Source of the DNA: Allodiplogaster sudhausi
Lineage: Eukaryota > Nematoda > Chromadorea > Rhabditida > Diplogasteridae
Reading direction: 5' to 3'
NCBI GenBank assembly: GCA_945643635.1
Contig: CALZFC010000021.1
Location: 2,864,501-2,928,500 of the forward strand
DNA length: 64,000 nucleotides
Position 1 is the first letter of the stretch; each line of letters opens with the position of its first letter. This document shows, piece by piece, positions 56,801-64,000 of the stretch. The notes beneath the pieces are model-generated. The model worked only from the letters and a program-made list of their open reading frames with translations. It did not search any database and was not told the origin of the DNA. A program made the translations under genes and the position numbers.

Positions 56801-57955
56801 ATCAAAAGAAAAAGCAGTGAAACTGATAAGTAAACCAAATTTCAAGAAAAGTGTTATCATTAATGAAGATCTAATAAGTGTTGAAATGTCAAAAACTAAA
56901 CTAACATTTGATAAACCAATCTATATTGGACTCAGTATTTTAGATATTAGTAAAACTTTTATGTATGAATTCCATTATGATGTCATGAAACCAAAATATA
57001 ATGAGAAATTAAGATTATGCTATCAAGATACAGATAGTTTCATCTATGAAGTAAAAACAGATGATATTTATACGGATATGAAAAAAGATATGAAAAACCA
57101 ATTCGATTTTAGTGACTATCCAAAAGAACATGAACTACCGTATTTTCTCTATTAGTACCCCCCTTTATTAGAACCCCCCCCTCTAATAGTACCCCCTCTG
57201 AAAATGCCATTGAAAAATAGAACCCCTCCCTCTAGTAGAACCCCCCCTCCAATAGTACCCCCCCCTAACAGTCTAATACCTCATCTCTAGCTGTACTACG
57301 AACGGATTCTGGAGGCATGGGGTGCTCTTTCCAATGAATTGATGCCAAATTCATGATAAATCTGTTGTAAAACGGATATTCCAGTGATGATTCCATAGAA
57401 TTCGGGCTACGATTCTTCTTTTTTTGGGAATTAAATGTTGATATTAAACTTTAAGTATCTCACATTGAAAAATAGAACCCCTCCCTCTAATAGAACCCCT
57501 CCCTCTAATAGTGCCCCCCTCTCGCAAGGGTATTGAAAAATAGAACCCCCGGGGGTACTAATAGAGAAAATACGGTATATGATGAATCAAATAAAAAGGT
57601 AATAGGAAAATTCAAAGATGAATTGAATGGAAGGATAATGACAAGATTTGTAGGATTAAAACCAAAACAATATGCATATGAAATAAAAGACTATGAAATT
57701 GGACAAACCGAAGAAATTAAAAAAGCGAAAGGAATAAAAAAGAATGTAATAAGGAAATTAAAAGTAGATGATTATAAGAAATGTTTATTAGAAAATGAAT
57801 ATACTCGAAAAGAACAATATTTAATTCAAAGTAAATCTCATGAAGTTTCAACAATAAAACAAAATAAAATGGTCTTCAACAAAGACAATAAAGACGAATA
57901 TAAGAGAGACATTTTAGACAACACTATTGATACACTAGCATATGGAAATCATTAA
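53861..57955 (+). pseudogene. Protein-primed family B DNA polymerase, broken
   Basis: Spread over at least four frames. 53861-55285 has a coiled-coil N-terminus (MNRDELRKEVGQLKMMPVKK), then a zinc-like CIRCFSHFQVKEKYNEHRENC and exonuclease motif I YADFES. Around 55331-55430 a different frame carries an HNH-like CPEC...KDHDHWSGEYRG...CRQCN. 55440-56587 contains VVFHNLKVYDSHLI, the bidding motif region LMYLDANNLYGWAMS and ends at a TAA. 56655-57155 holds KLMNNAVFGKTMEN (motif B) and YQDTDSF (catalytic Asp pair). A MITE follows, and 57576-57955 is the C-terminal part. Lesions: a frameshift in an A run near 55283, another near 55435, a stop at 56585-56587, a frameshift near 56620, and the MITE. 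All catalytic motifs are otherwise recognisable, so inactivation is recent. It would copy the element's linear genome from a protein primer. Confidence 0.93.
57138..57575. mobile_element. 438-bp MITE inserted in the polymerase gene
   Basis: Exact 25-bp terminal inverted repeats (57138-57162 and 57551-57575; outer end CCGTATTTTCTCTATTAG) are flanked by TA on both sides (57136-57137 and 57576-57577), as expected of a Tc1/mariner-type TA insertion. Interior sequence repeats AATAGAACCCC, TAATAGTACCCC and ATTGAAAAATAGAACCCC several times. No coding frame. The polymerase frame before the insertion and the one after it are continuous once element and one TA are discounted, so the insertion is precise and later than the polymerase. 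Confidence 0.92.
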
Positions 57956-58012
57956 TCGAACGTATTAAGAATAGCTGAATAAGAACAATAACTGAAAATA
58001 GATTACTCAATA

Positions 58013-58498
58013 TTACTCAATTAAACTTAAAATAACATCAGTATACTCATAATTTTCTAAAAGTTTTAAGACTAATAAACAATAATGTCCACAACAATGA
58101 GTATATAATTTTTGAATTTGAAAAGTTGATAACAAAACTTTAGAATTTTTATTATAATTCGGTGATAACAAAACTTTAGAATTTTTATTATAATTCGGTG
58201 ATAACAAAATCTTAGATTTTTGAGTATTCAGATATTCTTGTAATTCTAATGGAGGATCTAATCCAAAGGAATCGAAATAATATATTTTATCATTATCTTT
58301 ATGATAACAAACCCAATGTGTTCCTGGATTATTATCAGTATCAAGATTTACTATTCCACTTTCCTTATCCATAATTCTGTTAGGAAGTGTATTTCTCATA
58401 AATACACCTCTGAAGTTTTTAATTTTGAATTCGTCAACTAGATTTTTCAGATCAATATTTGTTAAACTTGACATCTTATTATTAGTTAAGCTTGACAT
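58013..58498 (-). CDS. Adenain-like cysteine protease of the Polinton
   Basis: 161 residues, intact. GTHWVCY supplies the catalytic His (about residue 61), YYFDSFG the acidic residue (about 76), FQIQ a candidate oxyanion glutamine (about 127-129) and HCCGHYC the nucleophile (Cys before Gly, about 136). This is the order of the adenovirus endopeptidase/Ulp1-type fold. In Polintons it is thought to process capsid precursors. Two internal peculiarities: the first codons are duplicated (MSSLTNNKMSSLTN), and a 36-bp direct repeat (about 58128-58199) duplicates SPNYNKNSKVLL between the acidic residue and the cysteine. Only 23 bp separates it from the minor capsid gene on the same strand, suggesting co-transcription. 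Confidence 0.9.
   Translation of the reverse strand: MSSLTNNKMSSLTNIDLKNLVDEFKIKNFRGVFMRNTLPNRIMDKESGIVNLDTDNNPGTHWVCYHKDNDKIYYFDSFGLDPPLELQEYLNTQKSKILLSPNYNKNSKVLLSPNYNKNSKVLLSTFQIQKLYTHCCGHYCLLVLKLLENYEYTDVILSLIE
58128..58210. repeat. 36-bp tandem repeat inside the protease gene
   Basis: The unit beginning GATAACAAAACTTTAGAATT is present twice in tandem with a third partial copy (GATAACAAAATCTTAGATT). It keeps frame and adds 12 residues per copy. Confidence 0.9.
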
Positions 58499-58521
58499 TA
58501 TTGATTTGATTGAAAATAAAA

Positions 58522-59241
58522 TTACTTATTTATTTCACTTAAATTTATTTCAATCATAAGATTTACATGATTAAAATTAATTGTATTATTTTTCATATCA
58601 ACCAATTTTAACGTAATATTGTTAGGTACATTTACTACATTATGACAAGAAGGATTACATGGTTCTGAAAGAATGTTTTCATTCATTTTAAATCTATGAA
58701 GAAAATTTGATTTAGTAGTATTCACAAATGTATCATCAATTAGATTACAAGATAAAAATATATCCTCAATATTTGTGATTATATGTTTAGACATATGCTT
58801 GCCCTTAGTTAATATTTTATTATCAAATCCTAATGTTGGACCAATTGTATTTTCAGCGGTAAAATCAATTGAATATGGATCTCTAGTAAGTAAAATTAAT
58901 TTATTATTCTCAATCTTTAATAAAAAGGCATTTTTATGTTTAGTATTTAAATTTTTGATTTGATCCCTTAATTCTTCCAGAGTATAAGTACCATATGGAA
59001 TATCTATATCGAAGCTCTCTATAATTTCGTTGTTATTAGCATCGTTTCCTCTCATCGTGTAGCGAAACTTACTATTTGATTTATTTATTACATACTTATT
59101 AATTTCTAAATATCCTTCAATTTTAATTAAAGTAATTTCAAATTTTTTATTTTCATCTAGAAAAGGAAACATAAATTTATCTTGAAAAGGAAACACAAAT
59201 GTTTGTTCACTTGAAGAAAGATTTAAGAAAAAATAAACCAT
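58522..59241 (-). CDS. Minor capsid (penton-like) protein of the Polinton
   Basis: 239 residues, intact. Recognisable elements of Polinton minor capsid proteins: an N-terminal strand-rich region, IPYGTYTLEELRDQIKNLN, then a patterned strand segment KIENNKLILLTRDPYSIDFT and IGPTLGFDNK. The C-terminal half is strand-rich (NNITLKLVDMKNNTINFNH). The family is predicted to form a single jelly-roll penton at the capsid vertices; that role is inferred from homologues. The stop lies 23 bp before the protease start, and the gene follows the ATPase by 15 bp, all on the minus strand. Confidence 0.8.
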   Translation of the reverse strand: MVYFFLNLSSSEQTFVFPFQDKFMFPFLDENKKFEITLIKIEGYLEINKYVINKSNSKFRYTMRGNDANNNEIIESFDIDIPYGTYTLEELRDQIKNLNTKHKNAFLLKIENNKLILLTRDPYSIDFTAENTIGPTLGFDNKILTKGKHMSKHIITNIEDIFLSCNLIDDTFVNTTKSNFLHRFKMNENILSEPCNPSCHNVVNVPNNITLKLVDMKNNTINFNHVNLMIEINLSEINK

Positions 59242-59256
59242 TTATTAAATTAAAAA

Positions 59257-60012
59257 TCATATAAGAAAAATCTCATCATCTAAGTAATAGCAATTCAACA
59301 TTTTTCTATACTTTCCTCTTTCTTTTGAACATGACAAATCCACTGTGATAAATCCAAAATCTGTACTCCAACATTCCCGACACATCTCAAAAAATTCATC
59401 TTTCTTTAAATCACTACAATGATCATTATAAAAATAATTGAGGTTCCTGCCATCTTAATTAAATAAAATGAATAAATTAGCGTTCTCTCTGACTGTATTT
59501 TTTGGCAATTTAAAATAATTTTGACTAATATAGAAACAATCAACATTATTATGTCTTCCATGAGTATAATAATCTTCAATTTTAGTCTGATTCTCACCAA
59601 TTATATCATCGAAAATTATTAATGTTTTTAAATTAGGATCGATTTCTGAGGGTTCAGGCACATCATTTGCATCTTTATAACAGTGAATTTGAATATTTTG
59701 TACATTCTTTTGTTCTTTTATAACACAATATGTTCTGTTGACAATACAATCTAATATTTCTTGTTTTGTGAGATTATTTTCATGTCCTTTGATCAATACT
59801 TGATAAATAGGTTGATGTAGTGATCTAGAAAATATATATAAATTATTATAATCAAGATAATCTTGAGAATCAAATTTACTTAAAAGTAAGTTCATTATCA
59901 AATTTGTTTTTCCACATCCAGATTTTCCAATTATACAAGCTCTAATTGATGATGGAAGAAGAAAATTATTCTGTCTCGGCGTGTATAGATTTTTAATAGA
60001 AAGATCTATCAT
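59257..60012 (-). pseudogene. A32/FtsK-HerA-type packaging ATPase with internal stop
   Basis: MIDLSIKNLYTPRQNNFLLP leads into Walker A GKSGCGKT (residues 29-36) and Walker B LIIFDDII (about 130), then YISQNYFKLPKNTVREN, the family's Gln-containing sensor segment. A TAA at 59455-59457 ends the main frame after FILFN. The same frame continues without further stops through NLNYFYNDHCSDLKKDEFF and RECWSTDFGFITVD to TGA at 59257-59259, and this tail is characteristic of the family. The stop differs from CAA by one transition. The protein would be expected to package genomes into capsids; the truncation removes about 66 C-terminal residues. Confidence 0.9.
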
Positions 60013-60054
60013 TTTTTCTATAATTTATTATAATAAAATTTTTTTTAGTTATAA

Positions 60055-61368
60055 ATGTATTGTCTAGCATGTAAGAAAAATACTGAAACTATTAATCCAG
60101 CTGAAATATTATCAAAAAATAACAGAAAAATGTTAAAAGGTATCTGTAAAGAATGTAATATAGTAAAATTTAAATTTATTTCAATGAATTCAGACACTCA
60201 GCTAGACACTAAGATGGACACTAATCTGGACACTAAGATGGACACTAAGACGGACACTAAGTTGGACACTAAGTTAGAAGATGTATATTATGATCCAAAA
60301 ACAGGATTCTCTGGTATTAATGATTTACAAAGAAAAACAGGAAAATCCCAAAAGGAAATTAAAGAATTTCTTGATCAACAGGATACGTATACACTTCATA
60401 AACCAGCAAGAAAAAATTATAAAACAGAAAGAGTATACATTCATGATATTGATGAACAATGGCAAGCAGATTTAGTTGAAATGATACCATATTCCAAAGA
60501 GAATGATGGTTTTAAATATCTATTAACCGTCATTGATTGTTTTAGTAAATATGCGTGGGCTATTCCTATTAAAAATAAGAGTGGAGAAGAGATTCTTAGA
60601 GTATTTGAAGTGTTGATAAAATCAAGAAAACCTCAAAAATTTCAAACGGATAAAGGAAAAGAGTTCTTCAATTCTAAAATGAACAAACTAATCAAAGAAA
60701 ATAAAATCAATCACTTTTCTACAGAATCTAATAAAAAAGCTTCAATTGTTGAAAGATTTAATAGAACTCTTAAGGAAAAGATGAGGAAAATATTTACTCA
60801 AAATAACAATCATAAATGGATTAATATCTTAGATGATTTAATGAATAATTATAACAATTCTTATCACAGATCAATTAAAATGACTCCTGTAAAAGCAAGT
60901 CTGAAGGAAAATAAAGAGATTGTAAATAAAAATTTATTTCCAAATAAAGAGACTGTTCATAAAAATTTATTTCCAAATAAAGAGACTGAAGAGATTAACT
61001 CAAAATTTAATGAAGAGACTGACTCAAAATTTAAAGTAGGTGCTAAAGTTAGAATCACGAAATATAAGTCAATTTTTGACAAAGGATATCTTCCAAATTG
61101 GACAACTGAATTGTTCATAATCAATCAAGTTTACAATACTGATACAGTTACATATGAAATTAAAGATTTATCAAATGAAATTATAAAAGGAAAGTTTTAT
61201 GATGAAGAATTAGTACTTTATGATCAAAGAAATGATGTTTATAAAGTAGAAAAAATTCTCAAACGAAGAACTAAAGATGGAATAAAGGCAATTTTAGTGA
61301 AATGGTATGGATATCCAGATAAATTTAATAGTTGGGAACCTGAAAATAATCTACAAAGGCAATTTTGA
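60055..61368 (+). CDS. Polinton integrase with N-terminal zinc ribbon and chromodomain
   Basis: 437 residues, intact. Residues 1-42 form a zinc ribbon with Cys at 3, 6, 31 and 34 (MYCLACKK...MLKGICKECN), like the small DUF5679 proteins of Polintons and large DNA viruses. Residues 47-74 are a repetitive linker (DTKMDTNLDTKMDTK...). The RNase-H-type integrase core has D139 (QWQADLVEM), D199 (QTDKGKEFF) and E233 (SIVERFNRTL), with 33 residues between the second and third. A second small repeat (NKNLFPNKET/HKNLFPNKET) follows the core. The C-terminal chromodomain (YKVEKILKRRTKDG...VKWYGYPDKFNSWEPENN) would direct insertion to chromatin. It is divergent from the ATPase gene (42-bp gap) and its end overlaps the convergent coiled-coil gene by 18 bp. 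Confidence 0.95.
   Translation: MYCLACKKNTETINPAEILSKNNRKMLKGICKECNIVKFKFISMNSDTQLDTKMDTNLDTKMDTKTDTKLDTKLEDVYYDPKTGFSGINDLQRKTGKSQKEIKEFLDQQDTYTLHKPARKNYKTERVYIHDIDEQWQADLVEMIPYSKENDGFKYLLTVIDCFSKYAWAIPIKNKSGEEILRVFEVLIKSRKPQKFQTDKGKEFFNSKMNKLIKENKINHFSTESNKKASIVERFNRTLKEKMRKIFTQNNNHKWINILDDLMNNYNNSYHRSIKMTPVKASLKENKEIVNKNLFPNKETVHKNLFPNKETEEINSKFNEETDSKFKVGAKVRITKYKSIFDKGYLPNWTTELFIINQVYNTDTVTYEIKDLSNEIIKGKFYDEELVLYDQRNDVYKVEKILKRRTKDGIKAILVKWYGYPDKFNSWEPENNLQRQF
60187..60276. repeat. 12/24-bp coding repeats in the integrase linker
   Basis: GACACTAAG[A/T]TGGACACTAA units are repeated about seven times, encoding DTKMDTNLDTKMDTKTDTKL. In-frame slippage repeats of this kind are also seen in three other genes of the element. 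Confidence 0.9.
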
Positions 61369-62028
61369 GATTGGAGAATAATATTCATCATCTTCTTCAT
61401 TTTTGACAACAATTTTAGGTTTCACTTTTCTAGAATCTCTAGGTTTTTCAATCTTGTTTAGATCCTTTTCTTTATTTTCAAGTTTTGTATATTTTTCTTC
61501 TAGTTCTTCATTTTCTACTATAAGTGCAATATATTTGAAATGTAGGTCTTGATATTTTCTTTTTTCTTTTTCATATTCTACTTTTTGTTCTTTATATCTT
61601 AGTTTTTGTTCTTCATGTTCTTTATGTAAATAATCTGTTTCTTCATCTAATACTTTGACTTGTTTTCTTAGTACTTTACAACTTTCACATTCTTTATCTT
61701 CAAGTTTTGAATCATCACTATTTTCATTATGACTATTTTCATTATCACTATTTTCATTATGACTATTTTCATTATGATTATCACTATCGTCATTATCACT
61801 ACTATCACTATTTTCATTATTAATAATTACTTCTCTATTAATGAGTTCTCTTGTTTCTCTAAAAATATTATCATCTTTATCTCTCAAATCTCTTTCTTTA
61901 TTCATATTTTTTTCTCTAGCTTCTCTAAACATATCAGCTATTGTATGAGATATTTCGTTTATAGGATGGTTTAGAAAAAGTTGTCTTTCATATTCTGGGT
62001 CAAATACAACTTCACTAATATCATTCAT
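61351..62028 (-). CDS. Coiled-coil protein with NENS repeats, unknown function
   Basis: 225 residues, intact. An N-terminal region (MNDISEVVFDPEYERQLFLN) is followed by a helical Arg/Glu-rich part and a low-complexity acidic stretch of Asn-Glu-Asn-Ser/His repeats (about residues 70-105). A CESC motif opens a long heptad-like coiled coil (VLRKQVKVLDEETDYLHKEH to about residue 195), with a basic-to-acidic tail. I know no specific family, but Polintons often carry such structural or accessory proteins near the capsid genes. The gene is divergent from the major capsid gene (27-bp gap) and overlaps the integrase 3' end by 18 bp, so it is likely a genuine element gene and not a host insertion. Confidence 0.75.
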   Translation of the reverse strand: MNDISEVVFDPEYERQLFLNHPINEISHTIADMFREAREKNMNKERDLRDKDDNIFRETRELINREVIINNENSDSSDNDDSDNHNENSHNENSDNENSHNENSDDSKLEDKECESCKVLRKQVKVLDEETDYLHKEHEEQKLRYKEQKVEYEKEKRKYQDLHFKYIALIVENEELEEKYTKLENKEKDLNKIEKPRDSRKVKPKIVVKNEEDDEYYSPISKLPL

Positions 62029-62055
62029 TTATTAAGAAAAAAATTTATTATATAA

Positions 62056-63336
62056 ATGGAAAGTATTCTTGAAACTGATGAAGATTATGCGGAAGATAGA
62101 AAACCATTCGTCAATAATACAACAAATAAAGAAAATTTGATCACAATTTCACCAACAAGTGGGTCAGATTTAAATAATGGTGTGATTAATTTTCATGTTG
62201 AAAGAACTGATCAATATCTTAAACCTAGTAAAAGCTATCTTTATATAGAAGCAATAATGTCACATTCTGATGATACTCCTATTACAGAAGATGAAAAATT
62301 ACACTTGTTAATAATGCATCAATGTTCTTATTTAATCGTGCTACATATATATTAAATGTAACTCGAATTGAAAATGTGCATGATCCAGGAAGAGCTAGTC
62401 TTTTGAAAGGATTGTTAAGTTATTCAACTACTTTAAATAAATGCAATACATTTGGTTGGATTTTAGATGAAACTTCATCTCTAAAATCAAAAATTGAGAA
62501 GTATATTAGATTGAGAAAAGGAAAACTTGCATTTTATATACCTCTTAATCACATTTTTGGGTTTCATGAATGTTATAATAAAGTTATTTATGGATTAAGT
62601 CATACTCTAACTTTAAACAGAGCTAATTCTGATAAAAATGTTTTTATTGCAGATGACAAGTTTGATGAAAAAGTTAGTGGAGACCTAAAGATTAAGATAA
62701 CTAAGTTACAATGGATAATTACAGAAAAATTTCCAAGTCTTGGAATGCAAAATAAATTACTTGAAATTTATAAAAGTAAAACAAAATATGCTCAATTCTA
62801 TACGCGACAATTTTCATCATATTTAATTCCAGAAGGTTCTCAGGATTATAATTTGAATTTAGGAGTTAAATCTATGGAAGTAAAATATCTCATTGTCGGA
62901 ATTCAAGTGAAAAGAGAAAATAATTATAAGAATTCAGCAAGATTTGATAATTGTAATTTTCAATCAATTTATGTTGAATTAAATTCAGAAAGATATCCTA
63001 ATGAAAACGTTTAATTTTGAAAATCAGAATGCTGTTCAATTATATCACTTTGCAAAAATGTTTAAGGAAAACTATTATGAAACTAGAAAAGAAAACCCTT
63101 TTCTTGAGGAGGATCTTTTTTATTATTATTACCCAATTATTGTGTTGGATGTTAGTAAACAAAAAGAAAAAATAAAATATTCAATACCAAACATTAAACT
63201 TACAATGTCATTTTCTTCGCCTATCAAATCTGGAACAATTGCACATTGTTTAACATTAAAGGAGCTGGAAACTCAACTTTTTCGATGTGCATGTGATGCA
63301 AGAAATGAACATGGACTGCTTGAACTAAAACAATGA
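62056..63336 (+). pseudogene. Double jelly-roll major capsid protein, frameshifted
   Basis: Three overlapping frames make up one gene. 62056-62355 starts MESILETDEDYAEDRKPF and contains YLKPSKSYLYIEA. 62322-63014 carries LFNRATYILNVTRIENVHDPG, RKGKLAFYIPLNHIFGFHE, KITKLQWIITEKFPSL and YLIVGIQVKRENNYK...FDNCNFQSIYVELNSERYP. 63001-63336 carries AKMFKENYYETRKENPFLE and YYPIIVLDVSKQKEKIKYS. Order and motifs match the Polinton major capsid family, whose two stacked jelly rolls form trimeric capsomers. Frame changes lie near 62325-62350 and near 63010. Either could be a sequencing or assembly error in AT-rich DNA, or real decay, as with the other broken genes here. Confidence 0.88.
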
Positions 63337-63339
63337 CGA

Positions 63340-63635
63340 AGAATGAACGTCGAAAAATTCAAAATGAGCGAGTAATTTGCATTAGATATAAACACCCTGA
63401 CGCAGGGGATTAATTGCCTATTTGAACTCGTGCGCGGGAGCCGTGTCCTTCTTTATGGAGTTGTTGATTGTATCAATTCACGATTTCATATTCAACGGAC
63501 AAGTATAGTTGGCGCGAAGATTAATTCGTTCAAGTGCAATTTCTATGCAGTCGTTTCCAATGCATTGTTGTTTCATTTATGTGTTTGTTCTCAAATTGTT
63601 TTTAACTGATAAATATGATCACTTTCCTATTGTAA
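63340..63635. other. Right flank of the Polinton
   Basis: Composition returns to that of the host within about 60 bp. I see no inverted copy of any sequence from the left flank, no target duplication and no gene. Confidence 0.5.
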
Positions 63636-63974
63636 TCAGTTCAAATGTGGGAGAATCAGCCAACAAGAGAGCAGACGCAGGCTGCCGTAAGTAAGCTCAA
63701 TTCCTGGGAGCGAAAGAAAAGAGCAAATATCTTTATCTCCTCGGTGGATTTGGATGTATTGGGGACGTGCTGATGTCAGCGCTGTCCTCCAAGAGCCGAA
63801 CAGCAGCAGGAGGATTACTGCTGCAGGTCTCTCCGATCCTTCCCACTCAAGAAGCTCGGTCAGCAACTTCATGATGGCCTCGCTGCCAAGGTTCCTGAAA
63901 TCGACTCATACGGGTGCTTGTGCGAATGCCCGCAATTCGCTCGCTATATCCTCAATGAAGCGGTTACTCTCCAT
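63636..63974 (-). CDS. Partial gene at the right edge, with in-frame TGA
   Basis: An ATG at 63974 opens MESNRFIEDIASELRAFAQA, followed by PV, a TGA (about 63920), then VDFRNLGSEAIMKLLTELLE and SERPAAVILLLLFGSWRTAL in the same frame, up to a possible donor GGA|GATAAAG or beyond. The residues on both sides of the TGA read as one ordinary protein, so this is either a host gene with a nonsense change or two exons with an unusually placed junction. I do not recognise the family. If it is a host gene, the Polinton lies just downstream of, or within, its 3' part. Confidence 0.35.
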
Positions 63975-64000
63975 TTAACTAAGAAACAAATGTGTCCATA

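Larger units (their letters stand above)
52713..63339. mobile_element. Polinton/Maverick (polintovirus-like) element, degraded
   Basis: A compact block of eight genes with the diagnostic Polinton set: protein-primed PolB, retroviral-type integrase, adenain-like protease, A32-type ATPase, and major and minor capsid proteins. The block is strikingly AT-rich compared with the flanking nematode genes. Limits given are those of the outermost coding sequences. I found no long terminal inverted repeats between 50.9-52.7 kb and 63.3-64.0 kb, so the ends are lost, very diverged or outside the window. Frameshifts or stops break the DUF8207-like gene, polymerase, ATPase and major capsid genes, so this copy is probably not autonomous. 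Confidence 0.95.

Noticed and set aside
56585..59457. Alternative genetic code with TAA read as glutamine in the Polinton
   Set aside because: Other genes of the element (protease, minor capsid, major capsid segment) end at TAA, host genes use TAA as stop, and frameshifts are present too, so simple decay explains the stops.
52713..63339. Polinton terminal inverted repeats and target duplication
   Set aside because: No sequence in 50.9-52.7 kb could be matched in inverted form to 63.3-64.0 kb by eye; a computed self-alignment is needed before calling ends.

Overview
The window looks like nematode nuclear DNA. The support is an Srd/Str-like seven-transmembrane chemoreceptor, a six-cysteine saposin-like peptide gene, many short introns with TTTCAG-type acceptors, and clean exon-intron structures for two recognisable metabolic genes (glutamine synthetase and a family GH31 alpha-glucosidase). 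A diplogastrid such as Pristionchus would fit the very frequent (CT)n/(GA)n tracts, but that is a guess. Exon calls below were made by eye from splice consensus, reading frame and family motifs.

Layout. 1-14.5 kb is mostly non-coding polypurine/polypyrimidine sequence, with a Tc1-like palindromic MITE at its left end. 14.5-19 kb holds a small multi-pass membrane protein gene (-), a hairpin repeat, a hAT-type MITE with GC-rich termini, and a secretory-pathway membrane protein gene (+). 19.3-24 kb holds an amidase-signature (FAAH-like) gene (-) whose catalytic positions all appear substituted. About 1.78 kb of it is repeated almost perfectly, leaving an upstream copy without its 3' exons. 25.9-27.6 kb is the chemoreceptor (+). 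29.0-35.2 kb is the roughly 20-exon GH31 gene (-), convergent with the receptor. 37.1-38.3 kb holds the saposin-like gene and an unknown ORF. 41.9-44.6 kb is an eight-exon glutamine synthetase (+). 45.7-50.8 kb holds an intronless 399-residue unknown gene, a decayed intron-containing relative, and exons with a TTC3/DZIP3-like zinc module (all -).

52.7-63.3 kb is a very AT-rich Polinton/Maverick (polintovirus-like) element. It carries, in order: a DUF8207-like protein, protein-primed family B DNA polymerase, adenain-like cysteine protease, minor capsid (penton-type) protein, A32/FtsK-HerA-type packaging ATPase, integrase with an N-terminal zinc ribbon and C-terminal chromodomain, a coiled-coil protein, and the double-jelly-roll major capsid protein. 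Genes are packed head to head and tail to tail with gaps of tens of bases. Several are broken by frameshifts or stops, and the polymerase is split by a 438-bp TA-flanked MITE, so this copy looks recently dead. I see no convincing terminal inverted repeats. The stretch before it (51.3-52.7 kb) has unusual short repeats and may be the element's left end or a separate repeat block.

The strongest leads are the zinc ribbon-integrase fusion, the insertion history of the polymerase, the apparent pseudo-amidase and its duplication scar, and an 18-bp perfect hairpin on a receptor splice acceptor.
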